Shown here piece by piece: positions 39,169-47,716 of a DNA stretch of 64,000 nucleotides. The notes under the pieces are model-generated. The model was not told the origin of the DNA, ran no database searches, and saw only the letters and a list, made by a program, of their open reading frames with translations. The stretch spans positions 124,001 through 188,000 of the forward strand of contig CAMVEB010000003.1 in NCBI GenBank assembly GCA_947166385.1, in the 5' to 3' direction. Source of the stretch: an uncultured Clostridia bacterium (GTDB taxonomy: Bacteria > Bacillota > Clostridia > Christensenellales > Aristaeellaceae). Each line of letters opens with the position of its first letter. Position 1 is the stretch's first letter. The position numbers and the translations under genes are program-made.

Positions 39169-39473
39169 ACTATCCAGATTATGATGAAAAAGCAGAAATT
39201 AATTACAACGAGAACAACGCGCCATTTTTTCTTCCAACCTAATCAGTCATCAGAATCAAAGGAGATATCAGGTCCACGCAATGGCGATTCAACTGAGTGG
39301 GAATGATTGCGCAAAACCCGGAGTCCATTATTTCTCAACGGACTCCGGGTTTTCTTTTTGCCTCGTGGCCAAATTTTGACCCAGTTTTTTTCTCCACTCA
39401 TCCTATTTATTATTTCTATTTCACTCTTTTCTTAATACAATTGCATTATCTCAAAGTGAAGGTTGCAGTAAGC
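39169..39473 (+). other. Intergenic stretch with a possible gene tail and a terminator
   Basis: Up to 39306 a plus-strand frame ends in hydrophilic text (SSESKEISGPRNGDSTEWE) a few bases before the strong terminator at 39313. It may be the 3' tail of a gene destroyed by the IS91-type insertion, but no start or family is recognisable. From 39360 to 39473 the DNA is AT-rich and shows nothing definite. Confidence 0.35.
39313..39358. terminator. Perfect 14-bp-stem terminator
   Basis: AAAACCCGGAGTCC at 39313-39326 pairs perfectly with GGACTCCGGGTTTT at 39340-39353, followed by CTTTTT. The A and T flanks make it usable from both sides; the AraC gene ends on the minus strand at 39474. Confidence 0.85.
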
Positions 39474-40733
39474 TCATGACTGCAACGGCGTTTCTAAATG
39501 ATGCCGTTCTCTGTATGCAGCGGGCGTGCAGCCTTCCAATTCTTTGAACACACGAATCAGGTAATTAGCCGAATTGAAGGCCAACCGCTCCGCAATTTCA
39601 CTAACGCTCATGTCAGTGGATTGTAGCAGCATTTTCGCGCGATTGATTTTGGCGTTGCGGACATAATCACTAACGGACAGGCCCGTTTCATTTTTGAATT
39701 TTTCCGTCAGATAGTATTCGGTATAGCCGACCAGGGCAGCCAAATCCTTGGCATGGATCTTCCGATCCAATGATAAATCGATATAATCACAGCATTTCTG
39801 GATGGCATGAGAGCAATGCGGATTTGCACGAAGCTGATGCACCCGGTAGATAAAATCGTGATACATGGCATGCGCCAGGGAATTCAGTTCACCAGAATCC
39901 CGGCAGTCCTCTGCTGTTTGAATGTAGGAATCTCCCAGAGGGTAAGCAAGCTCCGGGGATAAGCCGCCCTCCATAGCGGCGCGGGTCACCAGTGTTGTGA
40001 ATACCACGATGCTCGTTTTCATTTGGCGCAAAGGGTCTCTGCCATGTACCGGCACGCCGGGGCTGAGACTGCTGCTACGGTTTAATACTTGATGGTAATT
40101 AATATCTCCTCTTCTGACTACATCCAACAGTGCCTGTTCCGACTGATATACGCCGATCCGGTTGCGCTGATTGATGTCATACGGCTGTTCCTTTTCCTGA
40201 ATTTTTGCCTCTCGGTTCAGGGCTTCCATTCCCAGCTGATCCCCGGTCAGAACATTATGCACCAGCATTACATACCGCCCAAAGACCGCGTAGGACATGA
40301 TCGGCAGCATAGGAATCAAGGTGCACAGCGGATCGATCCAGTCCGTGTCTTTCAGGGAAAGCTGGCGGCTGATCAGCATGGAGCGTATCGTTTTCTCATT
40401 GGCGGGCATATTCAACACCGGACCCAAAACGAATATCACATTATTCTTTCGTTCCTTTTCCAGCGTTACAGCCCACTGAATCCCTATGGATGAGCCCAGA
40501 ATACGCGGCGCGTCATGATCGGCTGAAACAGCATATTCCAACATTTTATCATAAGCGCCCAGGGCCTGAAAAGCATGATGCAGCGTCTCCCGAATCACGC
40601 CGTGGCAGGAACAGCCGAGGAGCTGCCCTTCCTTGGAATAGCCCCAGATATGGAAGCTCTCGCCACTGGGAATCAGGGACTGCAGCAGGTACAAATCCTG
40701 TTCTGCCTGTGTGATCGCTGTGTGCATGGTCAT
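39474..40733 (-). CDS. AraC-family transcriptional regulator of the glycoside locus
   Basis: The product has 419 residues. The C-terminal 100 residues carry the two AraC-type HTHs: KIHAKDLAALVGYTEYYLTEKFKNETG and MSVSEIAERLAFNSANYLIRVFKELEG. The N-terminal 300 residues have no clear cupin and look like the large uncharacterised sensor domain common in Clostridia AraC regulators. It is divergent from the transporter-glycosidase operon and separated from it by 196 bp containing TTTTTGAC direct repeats, so it most likely activates that operon in response to an imported glycoside or its product. ATG at 40733 is behind GGGAGCGG; ATG at 40727 is also possible. Confidence 0.9.
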   Translation of the reverse strand: MTMHTAITQAEQDLYLLQSLIPSGESFHIWGYSKEGQLLGCSCHGVIRETLHHAFQALGAYDKMLEYAVSADHDAPRILGSSIGIQWAVTLEKERKNNVIFVLGPVLNMPANEKTIRSMLISRQLSLKDTDWIDPLCTLIPMLPIMSYAVFGRYVMLVHNVLTGDQLGMEALNREAKIQEKEQPYDINQRNRIGVYQSEQALLDVVRRGDINYHQVLNRSSSLSPGVPVHGRDPLRQMKTSIVVFTTLVTRAAMEGGLSPELAYPLGDSYIQTAEDCRDSGELNSLAHAMYHDFIYRVHQLRANPHCSHAIQKCCDYIDLSLDRKIHAKDLAALVGYTEYYLTEKFKNETGLSVSDYVRNAKINRAKMLLQSTDMSVSEIAERLAFNSANYLIRVFKELEGCTPAAYRERHHLETPLQS

Positions 40734-40807
40734 CCGCTCCCGGCTTTTTTCTCATTATAGTGCGAAACGCGGAAGGAAACAATCCTCTGATTCTGAAATA
40801 ACCCGAA

Positions 40808-40838
40808 TTTTTGACATTCATTTTTGCTTTTTGACTTT
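40808..40838 (+). promoter_or_regulatory. Direct repeats, candidate AraC operator before the transporter operon
   Basis: TTTTTGACATT (40808-40818) and TTTTTGACTTT (40828-40838) are spaced 20 bp apart, about two helix turns, with a third TTTTTG at 40821. A TACAAT at 40860-40865 could be the -10 box. AraC dimers commonly bind such same-face direct repeats just upstream of or over the -35 region. Confidence 0.5.
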
Positions 40839-40929
40839 ACGGATTTGTCATTTTGTCTGTACAATGCTGCCAGAAGATACGGGAAGAGCCTCCCGTGATC
40901 GGTTAACAACAAGAAAGGAAGCATGTACC

Positions 40930-42444
40930 ATGACAACTGCAAACGCGATCCCCGCTCAAACAAATGAGGTAAAGTACCGCAAGGCGAAACTGTGGCAGAT
41001 CATCCTGATTGCTTTCAATGCTTTCAACGGAATGGCCGTCTATTTTCTGATCGGCCTGGCCAGTTATTCAGCCAGCATCGGCTATGGCATCGCCACTCTG
41101 GTGGTGGGCGGTCTGCTGACGTTCACCCGCATTTTCGACGCGGTGACCGATCCGCTGCTGGCTTTCCTGTACGACCGGGTGAATACCCGCTGGGGAAAGG
41201 TTCGACCCCTGATGCTGCTGGGCTGGGCCGTCCAGACCATTGGCCTGCTGTGCATGTTCAACTTCTTCTCCAGCAAAGGACACGGCGTGCCGGTATTCCT
41301 GCTGTTCTACATGGTGTACGTCATCGGCTATACGATCATCAACATGACCGCCCAGACCCTGCCTGCCCTGATGACCAACGATCCCAAACAGCGCCCCACG
41401 GTGGGTGTGTGGCAGACGGTGCTGAACTATCTGACCCCTATGGCGCTGAACATCATCGTGTACACCAAACTGATGCCTGCTATGGGCGGCAGCTTTAACC
41501 AGGAATTTTTGAACGTGGTCACCTGGATGTGCGTTGGCATTTCCTTTGTCGGTGTGGTACTGACGTGCATCGGCGTATCTCAGTATGATAAACCCGAAAA
41601 CTTTAAGGGCATCAAGAACGAACGCCTGAAGGTGCGGGATATGCTGGATGTGCTGAAGCATAACAAGCCCCTTCAGAGCTATATCGCTTCCGCCGCGTCC
41701 GATAAGATCGCCCAGCAGGCTTCCGCCGCGTCTATCGTCAGCACCATGCTCAACGGCATCCTGATTGGCAACATGGGCCTGGCCACCACCCTGAGCATGA
41801 TCGGTATGCTGCCCTCCATTCTTTTTGCCGCCTACGGTGCGCGCTACGCCGGCAAGCATGGTCATAAGGAGAGCATTGTCACCTGGACCCGGAACTGTAT
41901 CCTGGCCAATCTGGTTCTCATCGCTTTCTTCATCATCACCCGCCATACGGTGGGCACAGAAACCATTGCCAACATGGGCGTGACCATGATCCTCTTTGTA
42001 GCCCTCACCTTCATAACCAACGGTTTCGCCATGTGCGTGACCACGGCGAACACCGGTTTCATGGCGGATATCATCGACTATGAGCTGGACCGCAGCGGCA
42101 AGTATATCCCGGCGGTCGTCACCGGTACCTACAGCCTGGTGGATAAGATCGTTTCCTCCTTCTCCGCGGCCATCGCTACTGGCTGCGTAGCCCTGATCGG
42201 CTATACAGCCACTATGCCTCAGCCCGGCGACCCCGCTACTACCGGCGTGTTCTGGATGACCATGTTCCTGCGCTACGGCCTGGCCATCCTGGGCTGGATC
42301 GTTACCCTGATCGCCATGCGGTTCTGCAAGCTGGATAAGAATGAAATGGTCAATGTACAGAAGCGGATCGAGGAAAAGAAAGCTTCAGCTCAGAATGAAC
42401 TGTTTGAAAAAGAACTGCACAAGGGAGATCCTGCCAATGCGTAA
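40930..42444 (+). CDS. GPH-family (MFS) glycoside/sugar symporter
   Basis: This 504-residue protein has about 12 membrane helices. The GPH signature is visible in FDAVTDPLLAFLYDRVNTRWGKVRP near 80-105, and a second loop has DIIDYELDRSGKY. GPH carriers (melibiose, glucuronide, xyloside types) import glycosides with a cation. Its placement before intracellular glycosidases suggests it imports the glycoside substrate; UidB-like carriers also belong here. ATG at 40930 is behind AAAGGAAG. The C-terminal hydrophilic tail overlaps the GH2 gene by 8 bp. Confidence 0.92.
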   Translation: MTTANAIPAQTNEVKYRKAKLWQIILIAFNAFNGMAVYFLIGLASYSASIGYGIATLVVGGLLTFTRIFDAVTDPLLAFLYDRVNTRWGKVRPLMLLGWAVQTIGLLCMFNFFSSKGHGVPVFLLFYMVYVIGYTIINMTAQTLPALMTNDPKQRPTVGVWQTVLNYLTPMALNIIVYTKLMPAMGGSFNQEFLNVVTWMCVGISFVGVVLTCIGVSQYDKPENFKGIKNERLKVRDMLDVLKHNKPLQSYIASAASDKIAQQASAASIVSTMLNGILIGNMGLATTLSMIGMLPSILFAAYGARYAGKHGHKESIVTWTRNCILANLVLIAFFIITRHTVGTETIANMGVTMILFVALTFITNGFAMCVTTANTGFMADIIDYELDRSGKYIPAVVTGTYSLVDKIVSSFSAAIATGCVALIGYTATMPQPGDPATTGVFWMTMFLRYGLAILGWIVTLIAMRFCKLDKNEMVNVQKRIEEKKASAQNELFEKELHKGDPANA

Positions 42445-44611
42445 AATCACAGTATTAAGGGATGGATGGCGTTTCGGCAAAAGCCGGGATGCCGCCCTGG
42501 AGCCCGTTTCTTTACCCCACACCTGGAACGATGTGGACGGACAGGACGGCGGCAACGATTATTACCGGGGCACCTGCTGGTATGCGCGGGAATTGTCCGT
42601 GCAGGAAACTGCCGGAGATGCTGTGTTCCTGGAGCTGAACGGCGCGGCCCACACCTGTGAAGTGTTTCTGAATGGTGAAAAACTTTGCCACCACGAGGGC
42701 GGATATTCCACATTCCGGGCGAAACTGACCGGAAAGCTGCGGGACAAGAACCTGCTGGAGATCTCCGTCAGCAACGAGGACAATGATCGCGTGTATCCGC
42801 AGAAGGCAGACTTCACCTTCTACGGCGGTCTGTACCGGGAAGTCAGGCTGATCACGGTGCCTGGAGAGCATTTTGAACTGCTCCGGGACGGCACACCCGG
42901 CATCAAGGTGACACCCATTGTGGATCTGGTTAAACACAGCGCTTCCGTAACCGTGGAAACCTGGCAGAATGCGGCAGCTGTCACCGTGACCGTGAATGGC
43001 GAAAGCAAAACCGTACCCTCTGAAAACGGCCACGCTCAGGCGGAATTTGTCATTGAAAATGTCCACCTGTGGGATGGTGTGGACGATCCCTATCTGTATA
43101 TGGCGACAGCTAAGCTGGAAAGCGGGGATGAAACCAGCGCCCGCTTCGGCTGCCGGGTATTCAGGATCGATCCTGAGAAGGGATTTTACCTGAACGGACG
43201 CAGCTACCCCCTGCGGGGCGTCAGCCGCCATCAGGATTTGAAGGGAAAAGGAAACGCTCTGTCAAAGGAAGACCACGCCGCCGATATGGCAATCATCCGG
43301 GAAATCGGGGCCAACACCCTGCGCTTGGCCCACTACCAGCACGCCCAGGAATTCTACGATCTGTGCGACGAGAACGGCATCGTGGTGTGGGCGGAAATCC
43401 CCTATATCACCCTGCACATGCCCGACGGCCGGGAGAACACCCTCAGCCAGATGCGGGAGCTGATCACCCAATGCTATAACCATCCCAGTATTGCCGTGTG
43501 GGGCCTGAGCAATGAGATCACCGCCGCCAGCGCCGTGAACGACGATCTGCTGGAGAATCATCGGCTGGTAAACGAGCTCTGCCACCGGTTGGACAAAACG
43601 CGCCTGACCACCATGGCCGACGTGTTCATGCTGGAAATCGACAGTCCCATCCTGGAGATTCCCGACATCAACAGCTACAACCTGTACTTCGGCTGGTATC
43701 TGGGCGAGCTCTCGCAGACCGATGAATTCTTTGATGAGTACCACGAAAAGTATCCCAACCGCGTAATCGGCTTTTCCGAATACGGAGCCGACGCCAACCC
43801 TGCCTTCCATTCCTCACATCCCGAAAAGGGCGACTACACCGAGGAATACCAGGCGCTTTATCATGAGCATATGCTGCGTATGATCGAAGCGCGCCCCTAC
43901 CTCTGGGCAACCCACGTGTGGAACCTGTTTGACTTCGCCGCAGATGGGCGCGATGAGGGCGGCAAACACGGTGAAAACCAGAAGGGCCTGGTCACCTTTG
44001 ACCGGATGCTGCGCAAGGACGCCTTCTATCTCTATAAGGCTGCCTGGAACAAAAAAGAGCCCTTCGTCCATCTGTGCGGCAAGCGGTATATCAACCGCTG
44101 CGAGGGACAAACCGAAATCAGGGTGTATTCCAATCAGCCGCATGTGAAGCTGTATGTAGACGGGGCGTTCGTTGGCGAACAGGATGGGGAAACCGTTTTC
44201 CGCTTCCGCATCCCGCTGATGGGTGAACACCTGATTGAAGCCTTCGCGGGTGACGCACACGACAGCATGTGTATCCGTCGGGTTTCTGAGCCCGATGAGA
44301 GCTACATTTTCAACAAAGCTGCCGTTTCTGTCACCAACTGGTTTGACAGCGATGATATTGACCCGACCTGTTTCTCCATCATGGACACCCTGGGCGAAAT
44401 CCGTCAGCATCCCCAAGCCGGGGCCATTGTGAACCAGATGATGGCCAAAGGAGCATCCGAGCGGGGCGATGTCGCCGACGCGGTGAAGGATAATCCTGCG
44501 CTGCAGCGCATGATGGGTCGCATGACCATGCTGAGCCTGCTCAAGCAGGGTGGCGCGGATGAGGAGAACATCAAACAACTGAACCGCATTTTGCAGGGGA
44601 TCAAAAAATGA
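42437..44611 (+). CDS. Intracellular glycoside hydrolase family 2 (beta-glucuronidase or beta-galactosidase type)
   Basis: The product has 724 residues and no signal peptide. The N-terminal jelly-roll contains SLPHTWNDVDGQDG and YYRGTCWYAREL, followed by an immunoglobulin-like domain. The TIM barrel has RLAHYQHAQEFYDLCDENGI, acid/base Glu in WGLSNEIT near 354 and nucleophile Glu in IGFSEYGAD near 445. A GENQKG segment near 515 resembles the Asn-x-Lys carboxylate-recognition motif of beta-glucuronidases, but related galactosidases can look alike. With uxuA and UxuB in the same operon a glucuronidase is favoured. The C-terminus has an unusual Gln/Met-rich helical tail. It overlaps the next gene by 4 bp. 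Confidence 0.88.
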   Translation: MRKITVLRDGWRFGKSRDAALEPVSLPHTWNDVDGQDGGNDYYRGTCWYARELSVQETAGDAVFLELNGAAHTCEVFLNGEKLCHHEGGYSTFRAKLTGKLRDKNLLEISVSNEDNDRVYPQKADFTFYGGLYREVRLITVPGEHFELLRDGTPGIKVTPIVDLVKHSASVTVETWQNAAAVTVTVNGESKTVPSENGHAQAEFVIENVHLWDGVDDPYLYMATAKLESGDETSARFGCRVFRIDPEKGFYLNGRSYPLRGVSRHQDLKGKGNALSKEDHAADMAIIREIGANTLRLAHYQHAQEFYDLCDENGIVVWAEIPYITLHMPDGRENTLSQMRELITQCYNHPSIAVWGLSNEITAASAVNDDLLENHRLVNELCHRLDKTRLTTMADVFMLEIDSPILEIPDINSYNLYFGWYLGELSQTDEFFDEYHEKYPNRVIGFSEYGADANPAFHSSHPEKGDYTEEYQALYHEHMLRMIEARPYLWATHVWNLFDFAADGRDEGGKHGENQKGLVTFDRMLRKDAFYLYKAAWNKKEPFVHLCGKRYINRCEGQTEIRVYSNQPHVKLYVDGAFVGEQDGETVFRFRIPLMGEHLIEAFAGDAHDSMCIRRVSEPDESYIFNKAAVSVTNWFDSDDIDPTCFSIMDTLGEIRQHPQAGAIVNQMMAKGASERGDVADAVKDNPALQRMMGRMTMLSLLKQGGADEENIKQLNRILQGIKK

Positions 44612-45453
44612 GAAAAGCAGTACAGCAAATCATGCTGGGGACCGTGACGGGCAGCGAAGCCGCCGCCCGCACGACCCTGCAGCGCATCAAGGCCGCCAGT
44701 TACGACGGCCTTGAGCTCAATCGCTTCATGATTCATCCTTCCTCCATGATGGTCCGCATGATGACCCGGGCAGCGGGCATGCCCACTGGCAAGGGCGGGA
44801 ATCTGGATTGGAAAAAGCTCATGCGGGAGGCGGATTTGTCCGTCATCAGCCTACACACCGATCTGGGCAGTCTGGAGCGGGAAGCGGACGCCGTGGCGGA
44901 GGAAGCCAAGGAACTCGGCACGGACAAGCTGGTCATCACTGGCATGTACCGGTTCGATTACGGTGATGAAAAGGCTGTGCGGGAGCTGGCCCAGCGCCTG
45001 AATATAGCCGGAGAAGTGCTGCAAAAACATAGTCTTTCCCTTTTGTACCATAATCACAATGTGGAGTTGCTGCAGGTGAAACCCGGCCTTCGGGCTTATG
45101 ACCTGCTGCTCTCTGAAACCGATCCTGGCTGTGTAAGCTTTGAGTTTGACAGCTATTGGTTCACGGACGGCGGCGCGGATGCCAAGGAATGGATGCGCCG
45201 CCTCGGAAGCCGCATGAAGCTGTGGCATATCACCGACCGGGGCTGCCGGCAAAAAGGCCCTTCCATGACCCCCATCCTCAAACAGGACAGCATGGAGCTT
45301 GGCACCGGCAATATGGATCTGAACGGTCTTCTGGAAATTGCACTGCAGAATGGCGTCCAGGCCGTGGTGCTGGAAAGCCATAGGAACTGGATCGATAAAG
45401 ACCCTGTGAAGAGCCTGAAACTCAGCGCAAAATGGCTGAAAGAGAGGTGCTGA
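44608..45453 (+). CDS. Sugar phosphate isomerase/epimerase family TIM-barrel protein
   Basis: This 281-residue protein of the AP-endonuclease 2/xylose isomerase-like fold shows YDGLELNRFM near 35, LYHNHNVEL near 150 (metal His), FEFDSYWFTDGG near 180, LWHITDRG near 210 and VLESHRNW near 255. The combination of metal-binding Glu, His and Asp residues is complete. Members isomerise or epimerise sugars or keto-sugars, and some act on 3-keto-glycosides; the specific substrate is unknown. It sits inside the glycosidase operon and probably processes a released sugar. It overlaps the GH2 gene by 4 bp. Confidence 0.8.
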   Translation: MRKAVQQIMLGTVTGSEAAARTTLQRIKAASYDGLELNRFMIHPSSMMVRMMTRAAGMPTGKGGNLDWKKLMREADLSVISLHTDLGSLEREADAVAEEAKELGTDKLVITGMYRFDYGDEKAVRELAQRLNIAGEVLQKHSLSLLYHNHNVELLQVKPGLRAYDLLLSETDPGCVSFEFDSYWFTDGGADAKEWMRRLGSRMKLWHITDRGCRQKGPSMTPILKQDSMELGTGNMDLNGLLEIALQNGVQAVVLESHRNWIDKDPVKSLKLSAKWLKERC

Positions 45454-45454
45454 T

Positions 45455-47716
45455 ATGTTGATCAGGAATGCCGCTCTGCCTGTCTGGCGGGCCAAATGGA
45501 TCGACCCGGAGCTGCCCCATGACGCGGAATCCAGGCAGCCCGCGTCCTATCTCCGCCGCAGATTTCCTGTGGATCAGGCCGGCAATGCTTGCCTGTACAT
45601 CACCTGCCATGGCCTGTACGCCGCTTTCCTGAATGGGAAGCGGGTGGGTGAATTTGTACTGGCTCCCGGTACCGGGGATTACTGTAAGCGCCTGGCAGTG
45701 CAGTGCTATGATGTAACGGAACTGCTGCAAGCCGGTGAAAACGAGCTGCTCGTGATCCTGGGCGATGGCTGGTATCGTGGCAATGTGGGCATCGACGGCC
45801 TGCGAAATTTTTACGGGGATGACCTGGCCCTGCTCTGCCAGCTGGAATTGAACGGATCCGTCATTTTGTGCAGTGATGAAACCTGGGAGGCCAGTCAATC
45901 CGGCCCCATCCGTGAAAATGATCTGGAAATCGGTGAAACCTATGACGCCCGGATGGAGAAGATCACCGATTGGCACGGTGTGACTGTGCGGGACTTCAGC
46001 TTTGACAATCTGGCAGAGACCCAAAGCGCGCCCATCCTGGAGCAGGAGCGCTTTCCCGGCAGCATCATCAAAACGCCCAACGGAGAAACGGTTGTTGATT
46101 TCGGTCAGAACCTGGCAGGCTATACGGAACTGCGCGTCACCGCTGAAGCGGGCCGGAAAATCACCCTTTGGCACGGGGAAACCCTGGATGAAAATGGCAA
46201 TTTCACCCAGAGCAACTTTGAACCGGGCGACCGCAACAAAAACGGCGGCATTCCCCAGAAAATCGAATATACCTGCAAGGATGGCCTGAACGTGTACAAA
46301 CCCAGCTTTACCATTCACGGCTTCCGCTATGCCAGGGTGGAAACGGATACAGATTTGACGGATGCCCAATTCACCGCCATCGCAGTGTATTCCCGGATGC
46401 CTCAGACGGGTTTCTTCACCTGCGGAAACGCGGATGTGAACCGCCTGTTCCAAAACAGCCTGTGGAGCATGCGTTCCAATTTCTGCGATATTCCCACCGA
46501 CTGCCCGACGAGAGAGCGGGCCGGCTGGACGGGCGACGCGGGCGTGTTCACGCCAACCGCCGTTTATCTCATGGACTGTTATCACGTACTGCGCAAATGG
46601 CTGGGCGAATGCCGATTCGCCCAGGAAGAAAATGGCCTGGTGCAGAATATCGCGCCTGTTAACGATCAGCGGAATCAGATTTCCATGATGCTGCAGGGCA
46701 GCGCCGGGTGGGGGGACGCCTGTATCCTGGTGCCCTGGGCGCTGTATCAGGCTTACGGGGAACCAAACATCCTGGAAGAAAACTATGATATGATGACCCG
46801 CTGGCTGGCCTTCTGCGAAAACAGGGCAAGGGAAAACACAAGGCCTCAGAACGAAAGCAACCCCTGGAAGGAATATCTGGCAGACCAAGGCTTCCACTTC
46901 GGCGAATGGTGCGAACCGGATGTGAACAATATGCTGGCCATGCGGAAAAACGCCATGGAAGGCGCGCCGGAAGCGGCTACCGCCTATTATTATCGTTCCG
47001 CTTCGTTATTGGCGAAAATTGCCGGAATTCTGGGAAAACCGGAGGACGCTTCGCGTTTTGCCGAAATTGCCGAAAACGCGAAAAAGGCCTATCGCTTCTG
47101 CTGTCTGAAAGATGGCCAAATCATCTCTGACCGCCAGTGTGAATACGTGCGTCCCATCGCCTTTGGATTGCTGGACGGGGATGAAAACCGGCAGGCGGCG
47201 GATGCCCTGAACGAGCTGGTCATCAAAAACGGGTATCATCTGAACACAGGCTTCCTGTCCACCCCAGACCTGTGCCGGGTACTAGCGGAAAACGGGTATA
47301 CCGATACCGCATACAAACTTCTTTTACAGGAAGAATGTCCCGGCTGGCTGTATGAAGTGAAGCAAGGCGCGACCACCATCTGGGAAACCTGGGACGGCGT
47401 ACGGCCAGACGGCACGGTGCACGATTCCCTGAACCATTATTCCTACGGGGCTGTCTGCGGGTGGCTGTTTAGCGGCGTGTGCGGCATTCAGCTGGAAGCG
47501 GGCAAGCTGACGATCCGTCCCTATCCGCATCCTTCTCTGGGCCATGCGGAGGCAAAGTGGTTGTCTCCCATAGGCGAGATCAGTAGTGGGTGGCGATATG
47601 AAAAGGACCGGATTTTGATGAATATCACGGTTCCCATTCCGGCTGAAGTCATTTTGCCGGACGGCAGAAAATATCAGGAGAAAGCAGGTGCGTACAGCTA
47701 TGAATTACCTCTGTAA
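45455..47716 (+). CDS. Alpha-L-rhamnosidase (GH78), intracellular
   Basis: The product has 753 residues. N-terminal beta domains (AKWIDPE, CLYITCHGLYAAFLNGKRVG, GDGWYRGN) precede the (alpha/alpha)6 barrel. The catalytic signature DCPTRERAGWTGDAG near 348, with the general acid Glu, is characteristic of GH78. The product is L-rhamnose. No signal peptide is seen, so the enzyme works on imported glycosides. The rhamnose could be used by RhaBAD encoded at 27.8-31.1 kb. The stop overlaps the GH43 gene. Confidence 0.93.
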   Translation: MLIRNAALPVWRAKWIDPELPHDAESRQPASYLRRRFPVDQAGNACLYITCHGLYAAFLNGKRVGEFVLAPGTGDYCKRLAVQCYDVTELLQAGENELLVILGDGWYRGNVGIDGLRNFYGDDLALLCQLELNGSVILCSDETWEASQSGPIRENDLEIGETYDARMEKITDWHGVTVRDFSFDNLAETQSAPILEQERFPGSIIKTPNGETVVDFGQNLAGYTELRVTAEAGRKITLWHGETLDENGNFTQSNFEPGDRNKNGGIPQKIEYTCKDGLNVYKPSFTIHGFRYARVETDTDLTDAQFTAIAVYSRMPQTGFFTCGNADVNRLFQNSLWSMRSNFCDIPTDCPTRERAGWTGDAGVFTPTAVYLMDCYHVLRKWLGECRFAQEENGLVQNIAPVNDQRNQISMMLQGSAGWGDACILVPWALYQAYGEPNILEENYDMMTRWLAFCENRARENTRPQNESNPWKEYLADQGFHFGEWCEPDVNNMLAMRKNAMEGAPEAATAYYYRSASLLAKIAGILGKPEDASRFAEIAENAKKAYRFCCLKDGQIISDRQCEYVRPIAFGLLDGDENRQAADALNELVIKNGYHLNTGFLSTPDLCRVLAENGYTDTAYKLLLQEECPGWLYEVKQGATTIWETWDGVRPDGTVHDSLNHYSYGAVCGWLFSGVCGIQLEAGKLTIRPYPHPSLGHAEAKWLSPIGEISSGWRYEKDRILMNITVPIPAEVILPDGRKYQEKAGAYSYELPL

